DNA of 19,323 nt from REEB426 sp964551975 (lineage in GTDB: Bacteria > Actinomycetota > Actinomycetes > S36-B12): positions 1 through 19,323 of the forward strand of contig CAZKFI010000042.1 in the NCBI GenBank assembly GCA_964551975.1. Reading direction: 5' to 3'. The translations under genes and the position numbers were made by a program. A model generated the notes under the pieces. It had not been told where the DNA came from. It was given only the letters and a program-made list of their open reading frames with translations, and did no database searches. The number at the start of each line of letters is the position of its first letter. The stretch's first letter is position 1. This document shows, one piece after another, positions 12,400 to 19,323 of this stretch.

Positions 12400-14910
12400 A
12401 TGAGTCGGAGCAGGTCGATGCCGGGCTGGCAGGTGGCCGTCGCGTGCGTGAGCGTTGCAGCTCTCACGGCTGGACTCATCGTGGGCACCGGCGTCTGGCA
12501 GTCGTCGGCGCCTCCAGCATCGGCGACCGGCTGCACCGGGTCCTTGAGTGGATCAGGGACATCGGGAGACCCCTACATCGTTACCACTCGGGCAGATTTG
12601 GAGTCTCTGCGTGCGTGTACATCGACTACGAACGTGTATTTCAAACAGACAAAGTCAATCGATATGGCCTCAGGGGGGAATTGGACACCCATTTCGTCGT
12701 TTTCCGGTACCTATGACGGCCAAGGCTGCTCGATCACCAACATGACAGTTGCCGGAGTAAATGGAGGGCTGTTCGGCTCGCTCAGAGGGGGTTCCGTCGT
12801 CCAGAACCTGAAGCTCACGTCCGTAAGCGTCACTTCACCCGGCAGTACGGGGGCCCTTGCCGCAACCACCGCAAGCAACCCCACACCCGGCGCCACCGCC
12901 GGCGCCACCCTGAACGGGGTCGTGGTTAGTGGCTCGGTTTCTGGTGCAGACTCGTACGTGGGAGGCGTGATTGGTGATGCGGCCTACAACAACTTCACCG
13001 CGACCCATGTCTCATTCACGGGCAGCGTGGCGGGAGGTAGTGACTACGTTGGGGGGCTCTTCGGCTACCCGTATGGACGGGGAACCGTGGTCACGGAGAG
13101 CTACGCGTCGGGGACAGTCTCAGGAACCAGGACCGTCGGTGGACTCTTCGGAGAGTTCAGGGGCACGCTAAGCAATTCGTATGCGCAGGCCAGCACGACT
13201 GCGACCGCAACATCCACGCAGTCAACCGGTGAGGGTGACCATGCCGCTGCGAGCCTCATCGCCGCTGCAAGCGACACCACGATCACGAACTCGTACGCCA
13301 CCGGCGTCGCGACCGGTGGAGGCATTGTCGGAGTTGGCAGCGTGACCCTTGCTCCAGCGACCCCGACATTGACCTTCAACTTCGCGCGTAGCCCCCTGAT
13401 TGGCTTGAGCATCTCGGGAAGTGGTGGCACCGGATCCATCGGAACTGGCGCCGTGCTCGTGAGTCAGAGCTCAGGGTCATATCGATTCAATTCCACGGGT
13501 GCAAGCAACGGAACAGGTATCACCGTCTCGGCATCGGGGGTCAACTCGGGGTTCCTTGGCCGCAGTCAAACCACGACCCTTGCTGGAAAGAACTTCTTCA
13601 ATAGCGATAACAATGCGACTCCGGCGACGGGAATCCTCACCGACAACAACACATCGACGCCAGGTGCGGCCAACCCAAATCTGACGGGAAAATCAACTGC
13701 GGATTTGCAGCTAGCAGCGACTTACACCGGCGCTGGCTGGTCATCATCGACTTGGACGCTCGCGAATGGTTCGTACCCGACGCTGACCTGGTTCGCCACT
13801 GGCATGCCCACCTGCCCAGAGAGTGGGGGATCGACCTCGACGGCGACGCCCACGGCTTCGCCCACTGCGTCACCCTCGAGTTCGGCCAGTGCCACGGCGT
13901 CGTCAACGGCTTCGTCAACGGCATCGCCCACTGCGTCACCGTCGGTGTCGGCTAGTGCCACACCAACACCTACGCCAACGCCCACGCCGACGCCATCTGC
14001 TTCAAAGACTGTGACCCCCTCGCCAACTCCTTCGGCAAACCTGAATCCGATCCTGAATCCGGCGAATCCGAATATCCCCGCGTCAGGGGTGCCCGAAGGT
14101 GGGTCCGTCTATCTGATTGATGGTAAGCCTGCTCCGGTGACGGTCGCACCGGATGCCGCGCGAAGCGGAACGGCGCTGGATGTCACAGCGCCGGATTTCT
14201 TCATGAAGCTGGCTGGAGTGGGTGACGATGCTGATCCGCTGGGGCTGACACCAAAGAATGCCCTGATTCTTCAGTCCAAGCAGCTGGCGGCGCGGTCTGC
14301 CGCGATGGGCGTGAATCCCAAGGGTGTTGCCAAGTGCGTCCTGCGGCAACCGCTGGCTATATCGTCGGGCGCGGGATTCAGGCCGAACTCGCAAATCATG
14401 ATGTACATCCTTCCCGCTACTTTTATTGGCGCGCTGACCGTTGACGGTACGGGGGCGTACCAGGGCTCATTGCCGATCCCGGTCGGGGTACTTTCCGGCA
14501 ACCAGACGCTGCAAGCCAATGGGTTCGCAGCATCGGGAGCGGTACGCAGCCTCTCGCTGGGCATCCAGGTGAAACCTGGCCGGACAGTGCAGACGAAGAC
14601 CCAGCGCGCAAAGGTGTTCTTTGACCCAATGTCGCCGGTGATTTCGAAGGAGGGCAAGGCGAAACTCAACGCTCTGGTGAAGCGGTCCAAACAATCCGGC
14701 TTGCGGACAGTGGCAATCGGGTTTGTTCAGGAGACCCTGACTACGAGCAACGACATGTCACTATCGACGCAGCGAGCGCGCAATGTGGCGACCTACCTGC
14801 GAAGTCGTGGCTTGTCCGGGTCTTTCGACGTTCGAGGTGAAGGGGTTGCCGGACCGAAGGCCACCGCTCGCAAGGTCACCGTCGCCGTGAGTTACCAAAC
14901 CGGCTGCTAG
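12400..14910 (+). CDS. Large envelope protein: GLUG-type repeats, linker, OmpA-like domain
   Basis: The 836-residue product has an N-terminal signal or anchor segment (about 10-29, WQVAVACVSVAALTAGLIVG). Residues about 95-265 hold GLUG-like repeats, short beta units with GGLFG and SYA.GTVSG patterns, known from adhesins and right-handed beta helices. A low-complexity Thr/Pro/Ser/Ala linker follows (about 477-547), likely spanning the cell wall or glycosylated. A middle domain (about 548-725) is unknown to me. The C-terminus (about 733-833) resembles an OmpA-like peptidoglycan-binding domain, with KLNALVKRSK and SLSTQRARNVATYLRSRG. The usual Asp of that domain (in G-H-T-D) is not evident. The ATG at 12400 is preceded by GGGAGGAG (12387-12394); a GTG at 12373 is less likely. 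Probably a surface adhesin or wall-associated protein. Confidence 0.8.
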   Translation: MSRSRSMPGWQVAVACVSVAALTAGLIVGTGVWQSSAPPASATGCTGSLSGSGTSGDPYIVTTRADLESLRACTSTTNVYFKQTKSIDMASGGNWTPISSFSGTYDGQGCSITNMTVAGVNGGLFGSLRGGSVVQNLKLTSVSVTSPGSTGALAATTASNPTPGATAGATLNGVVVSGSVSGADSYVGGVIGDAAYNNFTATHVSFTGSVAGGSDYVGGLFGYPYGRGTVVTESYASGTVSGTRTVGGLFGEFRGTLSNSYAQASTTATATSTQSTGEGDHAAASLIAAASDTTITNSYATGVATGGGIVGVGSVTLAPATPTLTFNFARSPLIGLSISGSGGTGSIGTGAVLVSQSSGSYRFNSTGASNGTGITVSASGVNSGFLGRSQTTTLAGKNFFNSDNNATPATGILTDNNTSTPGAANPNLTGKSTADLQLAATYTGAGWSSSTWTLANGSYPTLTWFATGMPTCPESGGSTSTATPTASPTASPSSSASATASSTASSTASPTASPSVSASATPTPTPTPTPTPSASKTVTPSPTPSANLNPILNPANPNIPASGVPEGGSVYLIDGKPAPVTVAPDAARSGTALDVTAPDFFMKLAGVGDDADPLGLTPKNALILQSKQLAARSAAMGVNPKGVAKCVLRQPLAISSGAGFRPNSQIMMYILPATFIGALTVDGTGAYQGSLPIPVGVLSGNQTLQANGFAASGAVRSLSLGIQVKPGRTVQTKTQRAKVFFDPMSPVISKEGKAKLNALVKRSKQSGLRTVAIGFVQETLTTSNDMSLSTQRARNVATYLRSRGLSGSFDVRGEGVAGPKATARKVTVAVSYQTGC
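13831..14040 (+). repeat. Low-complexity Ser/Thr/Pro/Ala coding repeat
   Basis: The DNA is made of short degenerate units such as GCGTCACCC and ACGCCAACG, encoding runs of (T/S)(A/P) and a PTPTPTPTPTP core. Such tracts vary by slippage and are hard to assemble, so the copy number here may not be exact. Confidence 0.8.
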
Positions 14911-15020
14911 GCCAGTACATGTTGCATTCACCGCATTGTGGTGCGCGGCAAGGTCCTCAGGACGTGCGACTGGAATTTCCGGTCTCAGTCCTCGGTCAGG
15001 TCGCGGTCGCAATGTGGGCT

Positions 15021-15062
15021 GGTGCTCCTAAGATTTGCCCGCTGACCTAGGACAGGGGCACC
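15021..15062. promoter_or_regulatory. Interrupted inverted repeat upstream of the double-TetR gene
   Basis: GGTGCTCCT (15021-15029) and AGGGGCACC (15054-15062) pair at eight of nine positions. Inside them TCCTA (15026-15030) and TAGGA (15048-15052) pair as well. The element ends 6 bases before the regulator's ATG and includes a -10-like TAAGAT (15029-15034). A site here is placed well for autorepression, as many TetR genes show. The wide centre may fit a protein with two DNA-binding domains. Confidence 0.35.
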
Positions 15063-15068
15063 AGGAGT

Positions 15069-16367
15069 ATGACGAGCGAACTGCGCACCAGCCGGAGGGC
15101 TCGGTCTCGACGTGCGCAGGTCAACGACCGGGTTCTGCTTGATGCAGCACGCGCCATGACTGTCGAGGTTGGCTGGGATGCGGTGAACCTGCACGCCGTG
15201 GCCAAGCGCGTCGGCATGACGTCACGAGCAATGGACGACAGATTTGGATCCCGGTCGAATCTTGGCGTGGCTGTCTGGATGGATGGGCCCGGCGCAGCAG
15301 TCATGTCGGCGATACTCGAACTCGTCACATCCCTTGTCCCGGGAGTGGGTGGGTCCAACCAGGACCTTTCGGCAGCAAATGCGGTGGTGAATCGCCTTCA
15401 GCGACCCGACGGCATGCTCATCGCAGCCATCGAATTACTCGGCGCGGCCACCTTCGATGGCGCCCTACGAGATGCCATCGCCGTCGATGTCGACAAGACG
15501 CTCGGTACATGGCTGGTCATCGACCCCACGAGTCCGCCTCAGAAGCGGGCGCAGGCGGCACAGGTTGCCTATGTCGTGGTGACAGCCCTCGGTCTGCTGC
15601 TCGCGTGCCGGCGACCCGGGGCAGCATCAGTGAATCTCTCACCACATATTGGTGACATTGCCAGCGCACTCGCGAATCCCAGCGGGCCATCGGAGTTGCC
15701 GGAGATCGAGTCCCCTCAGATGCGACTCGAATTCGAAACTGAACCCGTGGATTCCTACGAGGCGCTCCTTCGGGGAACTCTTTTTGAAATCGCAGATCAT
15801 GGATACGCAGCCTCCACACTTGCCCGGATCGTGTCGGTGGTGGGGGTCACCCAGGGGCTCATTTATGCCCGGCACAAGAACAAGCTCGAGTTGTTCATGG
15901 CTGCAACTGCTTGGCGGCATGAGGCAGCGATTCAAGAGAACGCCGATGTGTTCGCTGCGCTTGCACACCGGCTTGGGCCAGGCCGGGCTGATGCTGTGCT
16001 CTGGCGGGAGTACATGCGGCCCGAGCACCAACGTGGTCGCAATCTCGCCCTCGAACAGTTGCGTGTGGGGTGGCGTGAACCGGTGCTTCGAGAAGCAACT
16101 GACGATGCGGAAGGAGTCTTTACCGAAGCCTGCGTCACTGCCAATCCAAAATTGGAACGCGATTTAGTCGTGAGCCGAGTTCATCTTGACTTCGCCCAGG
16201 GGTATGGGGCGATGCTTCTTCCTACCTTCATTCCGCTGGTATGGAGCCTGCCACTAGACGTAGTGACAGTGCCGCTGCTCGGTGGCCCGCGCCGGGAAGG
16301 GACTATGCGGCCGATGAATCCAGGAACGGGCCGCCAACGCGAGACTGTAGAAGCCAGCAAGGAGTGA
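15069..16367 (+). CDS. Double-TetR transcriptional regulator
   Basis: The 432-residue protein is about twice the usual TetR length (about 200) and holds two TetR-type helix-turn-helix domains. The first is about 19-70 (VLLDAARAM, AVAKRVGMTSRAMDDRFGSR, with the customary Phe-x-Ser-Arg end). The second is about 231-282 (ALLRGTLFEIADHGYAA, VVGVTQGLIYARHKNKLELF). Each is followed by a helical region fitting a TetR ligand-binding/dimerisation domain. A monomer may thus resemble a dimer. AGGAG directly abuts the ATG (one base between), a poor spacing, so translation could start differently or be weak. An inverted repeat precedes the gene. Targets are unknown; the adjacent surface-protein gene or the convergent sulfotransferase/aminotransferase pair are possible. 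Confidence 0.8.
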   Translation: MTSELRTSRRARSRRAQVNDRVLLDAARAMTVEVGWDAVNLHAVAKRVGMTSRAMDDRFGSRSNLGVAVWMDGPGAAVMSAILELVTSLVPGVGGSNQDLSAANAVVNRLQRPDGMLIAAIELLGAATFDGALRDAIAVDVDKTLGTWLVIDPTSPPQKRAQAAQVAYVVVTALGLLLACRRPGAASVNLSPHIGDIASALANPSGPSELPEIESPQMRLEFETEPVDSYEALLRGTLFEIADHGYAASTLARIVSVVGVTQGLIYARHKNKLELFMAATAWRHEAAIQENADVFAALAHRLGPGRADAVLWREYMRPEHQRGRNLALEQLRVGWREPVLREATDDAEGVFTEACVTANPKLERDLVVSRVHLDFAQGYGAMLLPTFIPLVWSLPLDVVTVPLLGGPRREGTMRPMNPGTGRQRETVEASKE

Positions 16368-16469
16368 GCCGGAGGCGACCTCGAAACAGAGCGGTTTCCG
16401 AGTTCGTTGACAACCTGCTGTCGGTCTGCCAATCAGGATGCCCCTTGGACCTTGCTGCAGGGCCTGGAG

Positions 16470-17189
16470 TCACGAGATTGCGTGGGCCTTGAGTCGCTCG
16501 TATGAAGGCATGGCCAAGGACACCAGTTCGGCTGCTGCTCCGTCGAGGTTCGGTAGCGGCCCTTCGGCGCTGTCGAATCCCGTGCTTCGGTGCACCGCCT
16601 CGTACCAGTGCGGTGCCCACACGCCATCGCTGGGGTGTCCTCCCGCTGGCCACCGGGTCATTCGGTCGGTGTATTTGATGCCCACGGCTGCACAGAGCTT
16701 GGCCAGCACGCCGCCGGGGTTAGCCCGAATATCTGAACTGTCAACAACCACGGGTGTGCGCCCGTCGAACGCTGTCACCTCGTCGAAGAGGTCGGCCTGC
16801 TGGGTGAAGCCGATGTCATCGAGGGTCACGCTGGTGCGTTGGCGCGAGTAGCTGGCAACGACCCGGGCCGGGTGCCGAATGAGGAAGACGTTGACGCACT
16901 CACGCATAAACGAACGGTCGAAGGCCGGGATCATGTGCAAGGTCATGTGCTTCTCGTAGTACAACGGTAGGCCGCCTGGAATCGGGCCAATGCAGGCGCG
17001 GGCGACCGCTTGCGGGTCCCTTTCCCCTGCCGCGATGACCTCTTCGCGCATGGGATGGTCGATCCCGGTGGCAGCAAGATAAGCGGCGTAGAAGGGCTCG
17101 TCCCATACCGCGCAGTCGCCGCGCGCCGCGAACGAGTACATAAGTGCGGTCGATAGGTTTCGCGGCCCCGACCATACGGCTAGGTACAT
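16470..17189 (-). CDS. Sulfotransferase-like P-loop protein
   Basis: The 239-residue protein begins MYLAVWSGPRNLSTALMYSF, where SGPRNLST (7-14) matches the 5'-phosphosulfate-binding loop of PAPS-dependent sulfotransferases. VNVFLIRHPARVVASYSRQ, near residue 99-117, resembles their 3'-phosphate-binding segment with Arg and Ser. WDEPFYA is another typical stretch of this subgroup. Length fits the single-domain family. The gene overlaps the class IV aminotransferase gene (its ATG at 17189, the other's stop at 17180), so they are co-translated. Related plant proteins called branched-chain aminotransferase-like carry both domains in one chain, as I recall. Whether it truly transfers sulfate, and to what, cannot be told. 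Confidence 0.78.
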   Translation of the reverse strand: MYLAVWSGPRNLSTALMYSFAARGDCAVWDEPFYAAYLAATGIDHPMREEVIAAGERDPQAVARACIGPIPGGLPLYYEKHMTLHMIPAFDRSFMRECVNVFLIRHPARVVASYSRQRTSVTLDDIGFTQQADLFDEVTAFDGRTPVVVDSSDIRANPGGVLAKLCAAVGIKYTDRMTRWPAGGHPSDGVWAPHWYEAVHRSTGFDSAEGPLPNLDGAAAELVSLAMPSYERLKAHAIS

Positions 17190-18034
17190 GAGGCGACCAG
17201 CTCGGCGTAGAGCGCACGCAGGCGAGTGGTCATCGGGCCCATCTCGCCGGTCCCGATGACCCGGCCGTCAATCGAGCCGACGGGGGTCTGGGCACCGAAG
17301 GTGCCAGTGAGGAAAACCTCATCGGCGGAGTAGGTCTCGACGAGGCTGAAGTTGCGCTCGTAGACGGGAATGCCGTTCGCGCGACACAGGTCGATCACCT
17401 TCTGCCGGGTGATTCCCTTCATGCAGTAGTCACCGGTACTCGTCCACACTTCACCCCGCCTGACGATGAAGAGGTTGCAGGAGTTGGTTGTACTCACGAA
17501 GCCGTGCACATCAAGCATGAGCGCCTCGTCCGCCCCTGCCTTGTCTGCGGCGATACATGCGAGGATGCAATTAAGCTTCGAGTGGCTGTTGAGCTTCGGA
17601 TCCTGGGTCATCGGTAGGCCCCGCAGGTGCGGCACTGTGGCAAGGCGAATCGGTCTGGAGACGGACGGCTTCGAGTGCTCCATGATGATCACCATCGTCG
17701 GCCCGGACTTGCTCAGCCGAGGGTGCTGGAAGGGCCGTACCTTTACTCCCCGCGTCACCATGAGCCGCGCATGCACCGCAGTGTGCATGCCGTTCGCCTG
17801 CTGGGTTGCGACCAGCGCGTCCGTGACGCCCTGGCGGTCCAGCGCCATCGTGAGGTCGATGGCCTTGGCTGCCTCGAACAGTCGATCGAGGTGCTCGTCG
17901 AGAAATGCCCAGGTCCCCTCGTGCAGGCGCAATCCCTCCCACACGCCATCACCCAGCATGAAGCCCGAGTCGTAGACGCTGACTGTGGCCTCGGCTCTGG
18001 GCACCAATCGGCCGTCGACCCAGATGAGGATTGA
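17180..18034 (-). CDS. Class IV PLP-dependent aminotransferase, 5' end in gap
   Basis: About 285 residues are visible and perhaps 10-20 are missing in the N run. The family fold is clear: IWVDGRLVPRAEATVSVYDSGFMLGDGVWEGLR at the start (read in two parts), NSHSKLN with the probable PLP lysine, ADEALMLD, and GTFGAQTPVGSIDGRVIG at the end. Relatives are branched-chain or D-amino acid aminotransferases and aminodeoxychorismate lyase. The segment VSTTNSCNLF has Thr where the family normally has Glu (V-x-E-x-x-x-x-N-[IL]-F), a residue that contacts the PLP ring nitrogen. This suggests altered chemistry, or a base error, and deserves checking. It is the first gene of a pair with the sulfotransferase-like gene. 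Confidence 0.85.
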   Translation of the reverse strand, partial: SILIWVDGRLVPRAEATVSVYDSGFMLGDGVWEGLRLHEGTWAFLDEHLDRLFEAAKAIDLTMALDRQGVTDALVATQQANGMHTAVHARLMVTRGVKVRPFQHPRLSKSGPTMVIIMEHSKPSVSRPIRLATVPHLRGLPMTQDPKLNSHSKLNCILACIAADKAGADEALMLDVHGFVSTTNSCNLFIVRRGEVWTSTGDYCMKGITRQKVIDLCRANGIPVYERNFSLVETYSADEVFLTGTFGAQTPVGSIDGRVIGTGEMGPMTTRLRALYAELVASCT

Positions 18035-18091
18035 NNNNNNNNNNNNNNNNNNNNNNNNNNNNNNNNNNNNNNNNNNNNNNNNNNNNNNNNN
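18035..18091. other. Assembly gap of 57 N
   Basis: Fifty-seven N hide the aminotransferase start, its ribosome binding site and the end of the tRNA terminator. The aminotransferase and the tRNA may not be exactly this far apart. Confidence 0.99.
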
Positions 18092-18119
18092 CAAAATCCC
18101 CCCACTTTTGTGAGGGGAT
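18092..18119 (-). terminator. Rho-independent terminator of the tRNA-Leu gene
   Basis: On the minus strand ATCCCCTCA (18119-18111) pairs with TGGGGGGAT (18104-18096) in a 9-bp stem containing one G-U pair, with the loop CAAAAG. It is followed by TTTTG (18095-18092 are T, T, T, G) just before the N run. It begins 4 bases after the tRNA discriminator, the expected place. Confidence 0.75.
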
Positions 18120-18123
18120 CACG

Positions 18124-18207
18124 TGTCCGAGGGGGGACTTGAACCCCCATGCCCTTGCGGGCACTAGCACCTCAAGCTAGCGCGTCTGCCTATTCCGCCA
18201 CCCGGAC
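18124..18207 (-). tRNA. tRNA-Leu (anticodon GAG)
   Basis: The minus strand folds into a class II tRNA of 84 bases. The acceptor stem GTCCGGG pairs with CTCGGAC through one G-U pair, with discriminator A at 18124. The anticodon stem CTAGC/GCTAG holds the loop TTGAGGT, so the anticodon is GAG, reading CUC and CUU. A long variable arm (TGCCC/GGGCA with a GCAA loop) marks leucine. The T arm is GGGGG/CCCCC with TTCAAGT. CCA is not encoded. Confidence 0.96.
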
Positions 18208-18283
18208 TTGGGGGCATCAGCATATCCGGAAATCGTGGGAGTGGTTCCATCGGGATAGTTCGCTTGGGGCCAGTCATGGCACT

Positions 18284-18289
18284 AGCGTG
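18284..18289 (+). promoter_or_regulatory. -10 element of a probably leaderless gene
   Basis: TAGCGT lies so that transcription would begin about 7 bases later, at or next to the ATG at 18296. No ribosome binding site precedes that ATG. This matches leaderless actinobacterial promoters, whose -10 box has the form TANNNT. A TTGGGG at 18264-18269 is a poor -35 candidate with short spacing. Confidence 0.45.
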
Positions 18290-18295
18290 ACCGCC

Positions 18296-19323
18296 ATGGT
18301 CGATGCAGCCAGGAATGCGTGGGAGATGCCCGACTCGCAGGTGACGAGCGAAGTCGTGACGTTGACCGAGGAACTGATTCGGATCGACAGCAGCAACGGG
18401 GGGGATTCTGCGCAGACGATCGCTGAGGCAGCGGCCGCTGACTACTGTGCTGAGCGCCTGCGTGAGGCTGGCTGGGATCCTGAGGTGTTCTCGACCACCG
18501 CGGATCATCGTCGGGGCGTCTATCTGCGCATACCCGGAACCGATCCGAGTGCACCAGCATTGCTCGCCCACGGCCACATAGATGTCGTTCCGGCCGTTGC
18601 CGCCGATTGGACCCATCCTCCCTTCGCTGGCATCAACGACGGGACCTTTGTTTGGGGTCGCGGTGCAGTTGACATGAAAGACATGGACGCCATGCTTCTG
18701 GCAGTCGTGCGTGGCTGGGGTCGAACCGGCGTGCGGCCTCGGCGCGATGTGGTTCTCGTGTTCTTTCCTGATGAGGAGGCTGGTAGTCGCCACGGCTCGC
18801 ACTGGCTCGCCGACCACCGACCCGACATGTTCGCCGGAGTAACTGAGGCCATTGGCGAAGCGGGTGGATTCTCGTTGAATGTGCGCCCAGACCTTCGCCT
18901 GTATCCGATTCAGACTGCAGAAAAGGGCATCCGCTGGGTGCGGATCATGGCGCAAGGTCGAGCAGGTCATGGCTCGATGATTCATCCGGACAATGCTGTG
19001 ACAACGCTAGCCGAGGCCGTGGCCCGAATCGGAAAGCATCAATGGCCAATCCGGCATACAAAGACGGTGCAACGCTTTCTTGAAGAAATCAGCGAGGCCT
19101 ACGGTGTGGACCTTCGCGAGGCAGACACCGACACCCGTGTGCAGCATCTCGGGACGCTGGGGCTGTTGGGGGGGGCCGTGACGCAGAACACCGCTACCGG
19201 CTTGCTCAGCTTCAGCTTCGGCCCGCAAAGCCATGACGCCAAGATCACGGTCGGCCCGGCGGCCGGCATGGTCATGGTGTCCGGGGTGACCGGCGTGCCC
19301 GACGGCACGATCTACACCAACGT
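18296..19323 (+). CDS. M20 family metallopeptidase/deacylase, 3' end beyond window
   Basis: The 342 visible codons encode an M20/M25/M40 hydrolase, a two-zinc enzyme that cleaves acyl-amino acids or small peptides. Metal site motifs are clear: LLAHGHIDVVPA (first His and Asp), GRGAVDMKDMDAM (bridging Asp) and FFPDEEAGSRHG (the Glu-Glu pair). ETAEKG-like IQTAEKGIRWVRI and GRAGHGSM begin the lid domain, close to actinobacterial relatives of acetylornithine/succinyl-diaminopimelate deacylases. No closer substrate is assigned. After residue about 285 (LGTLGLLGGAVTQN) the sequence no longer follows the family as I know it. The ATG at 18296 lacks a ribosome binding site but suits a leaderless start. 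It runs divergently from the tRNA. Confidence 0.85.
   Translation, partial: MVDAARNAWEMPDSQVTSEVVTLTEELIRIDSSNGGDSAQTIAEAAAADYCAERLREAGWDPEVFSTTADHRRGVYLRIPGTDPSAPALLAHGHIDVVPAVAADWTHPPFAGINDGTFVWGRGAVDMKDMDAMLLAVVRGWGRTGVRPRRDVVLVFFPDEEAGSRHGSHWLADHRPDMFAGVTEAIGEAGGFSLNVRPDLRLYPIQTAEKGIRWVRIMAQGRAGHGSMIHPDNAVTTLAEAVARIGKHQWPIRHTKTVQRFLEEISEAYGVDLREADTDTRVQHLGTLGLLGGAVTQNTATGLLSFSFGPQSHDAKITVGPAAGMVMVSGVTGVPDGTIYTN

Noticed and set aside
18164..18985. Minus-strand frame of 273 codons
   Set aside because: It runs across the tRNA-Leu gene and opposite the M20 gene with its metal-binding motifs.
1..19323. Insertion sequence, prophage or integrase
   Set aside because: No transposase, recombinase, terminal inverted repeats or phage structural gene is recognisable in any frame; the tRNA-Leu has no repeated 3' end within the window to mark an attachment site.

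Overview
The window is G+C-rich and gene-dense. Several gene pairs are joined by ATGA or GTGA stop/start overlaps, some starts are GTG, and one gene (M20 peptidase) looks leaderless. With the gene content, above all the end of an aminoacetone/aminopropanol-type microcompartment locus like that of Mycobacterium and Rhodococcus, this points to a free-living actinobacterium (Actinomycetota). The species cannot be told. Two runs of N (10 and 57 bases) show a scaffolded draft or metagenome assembly, so joins across them are provisional.

Region 1 (1-3805, + strand): the 3' part of a bacterial microcompartment operon. It holds a hexameric shell protein (BMC-H), a tandem-domain trimeric shell protein (BMC-T), an APH-fold small-molecule kinase, a short-chain dehydrogenase and a GntR/HutC-type regulator, then a tiny 43-codon frame overlapping the regulator's stop. 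The set matches the known aminoacetone utilization microcompartment (AUM, formerly RMM), in which aminoacetone is reduced to 1-amino-2-propanol, phosphorylated, and split to propionaldehyde inside a protein shell. The lyase, aldehyde dehydrogenase, vertex protein and permease would lie upstream, outside the window.

Region 2 (3876-5644, + strand): a small membrane protein and a secreted protein, both of unknown function.

Region 3 (5664-8360, - strand): a tightly overlapping three-gene operon. It encodes a uridine-phosphorylase-fold protein whose phosphate-binding arginines seem to be lost, a KduD-like short-chain dehydrogenase and a Gfo/Idh/MocA oxidoreductase. A tandem pair of 26-bp units with internal dyads lies just upstream. 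I think this is the best candidate for an undescribed pathway: cleavage of a pyrimidine-type nucleoside followed by oxidation of the sugar.

Region 4 (8527-11182): a VOC/glyoxalase-fold protein, a convergent hypothetical protein interrupted by an N gap, and a coupled SRPBCC-MFS transporter pair.

Region 5 (11340-16367, + strand): a secreted protein, a 460-base stretch holding an open but start-less reverse frame, a large envelope protein (GLUG-type repeats, Ser/Thr/Pro/Ala linker, OmpA-like C-terminus) and an unusual double-TetR regulator with a dyad upstream.

Region 6 (16470-19323): a minus-strand sulfotransferase-like gene overlapping a class IV aminotransferase gene whose 5' end is lost in the N gap, a tRNA-Leu(GAG) with its terminator, and a divergent M20 metallopeptidase gene running off the window.
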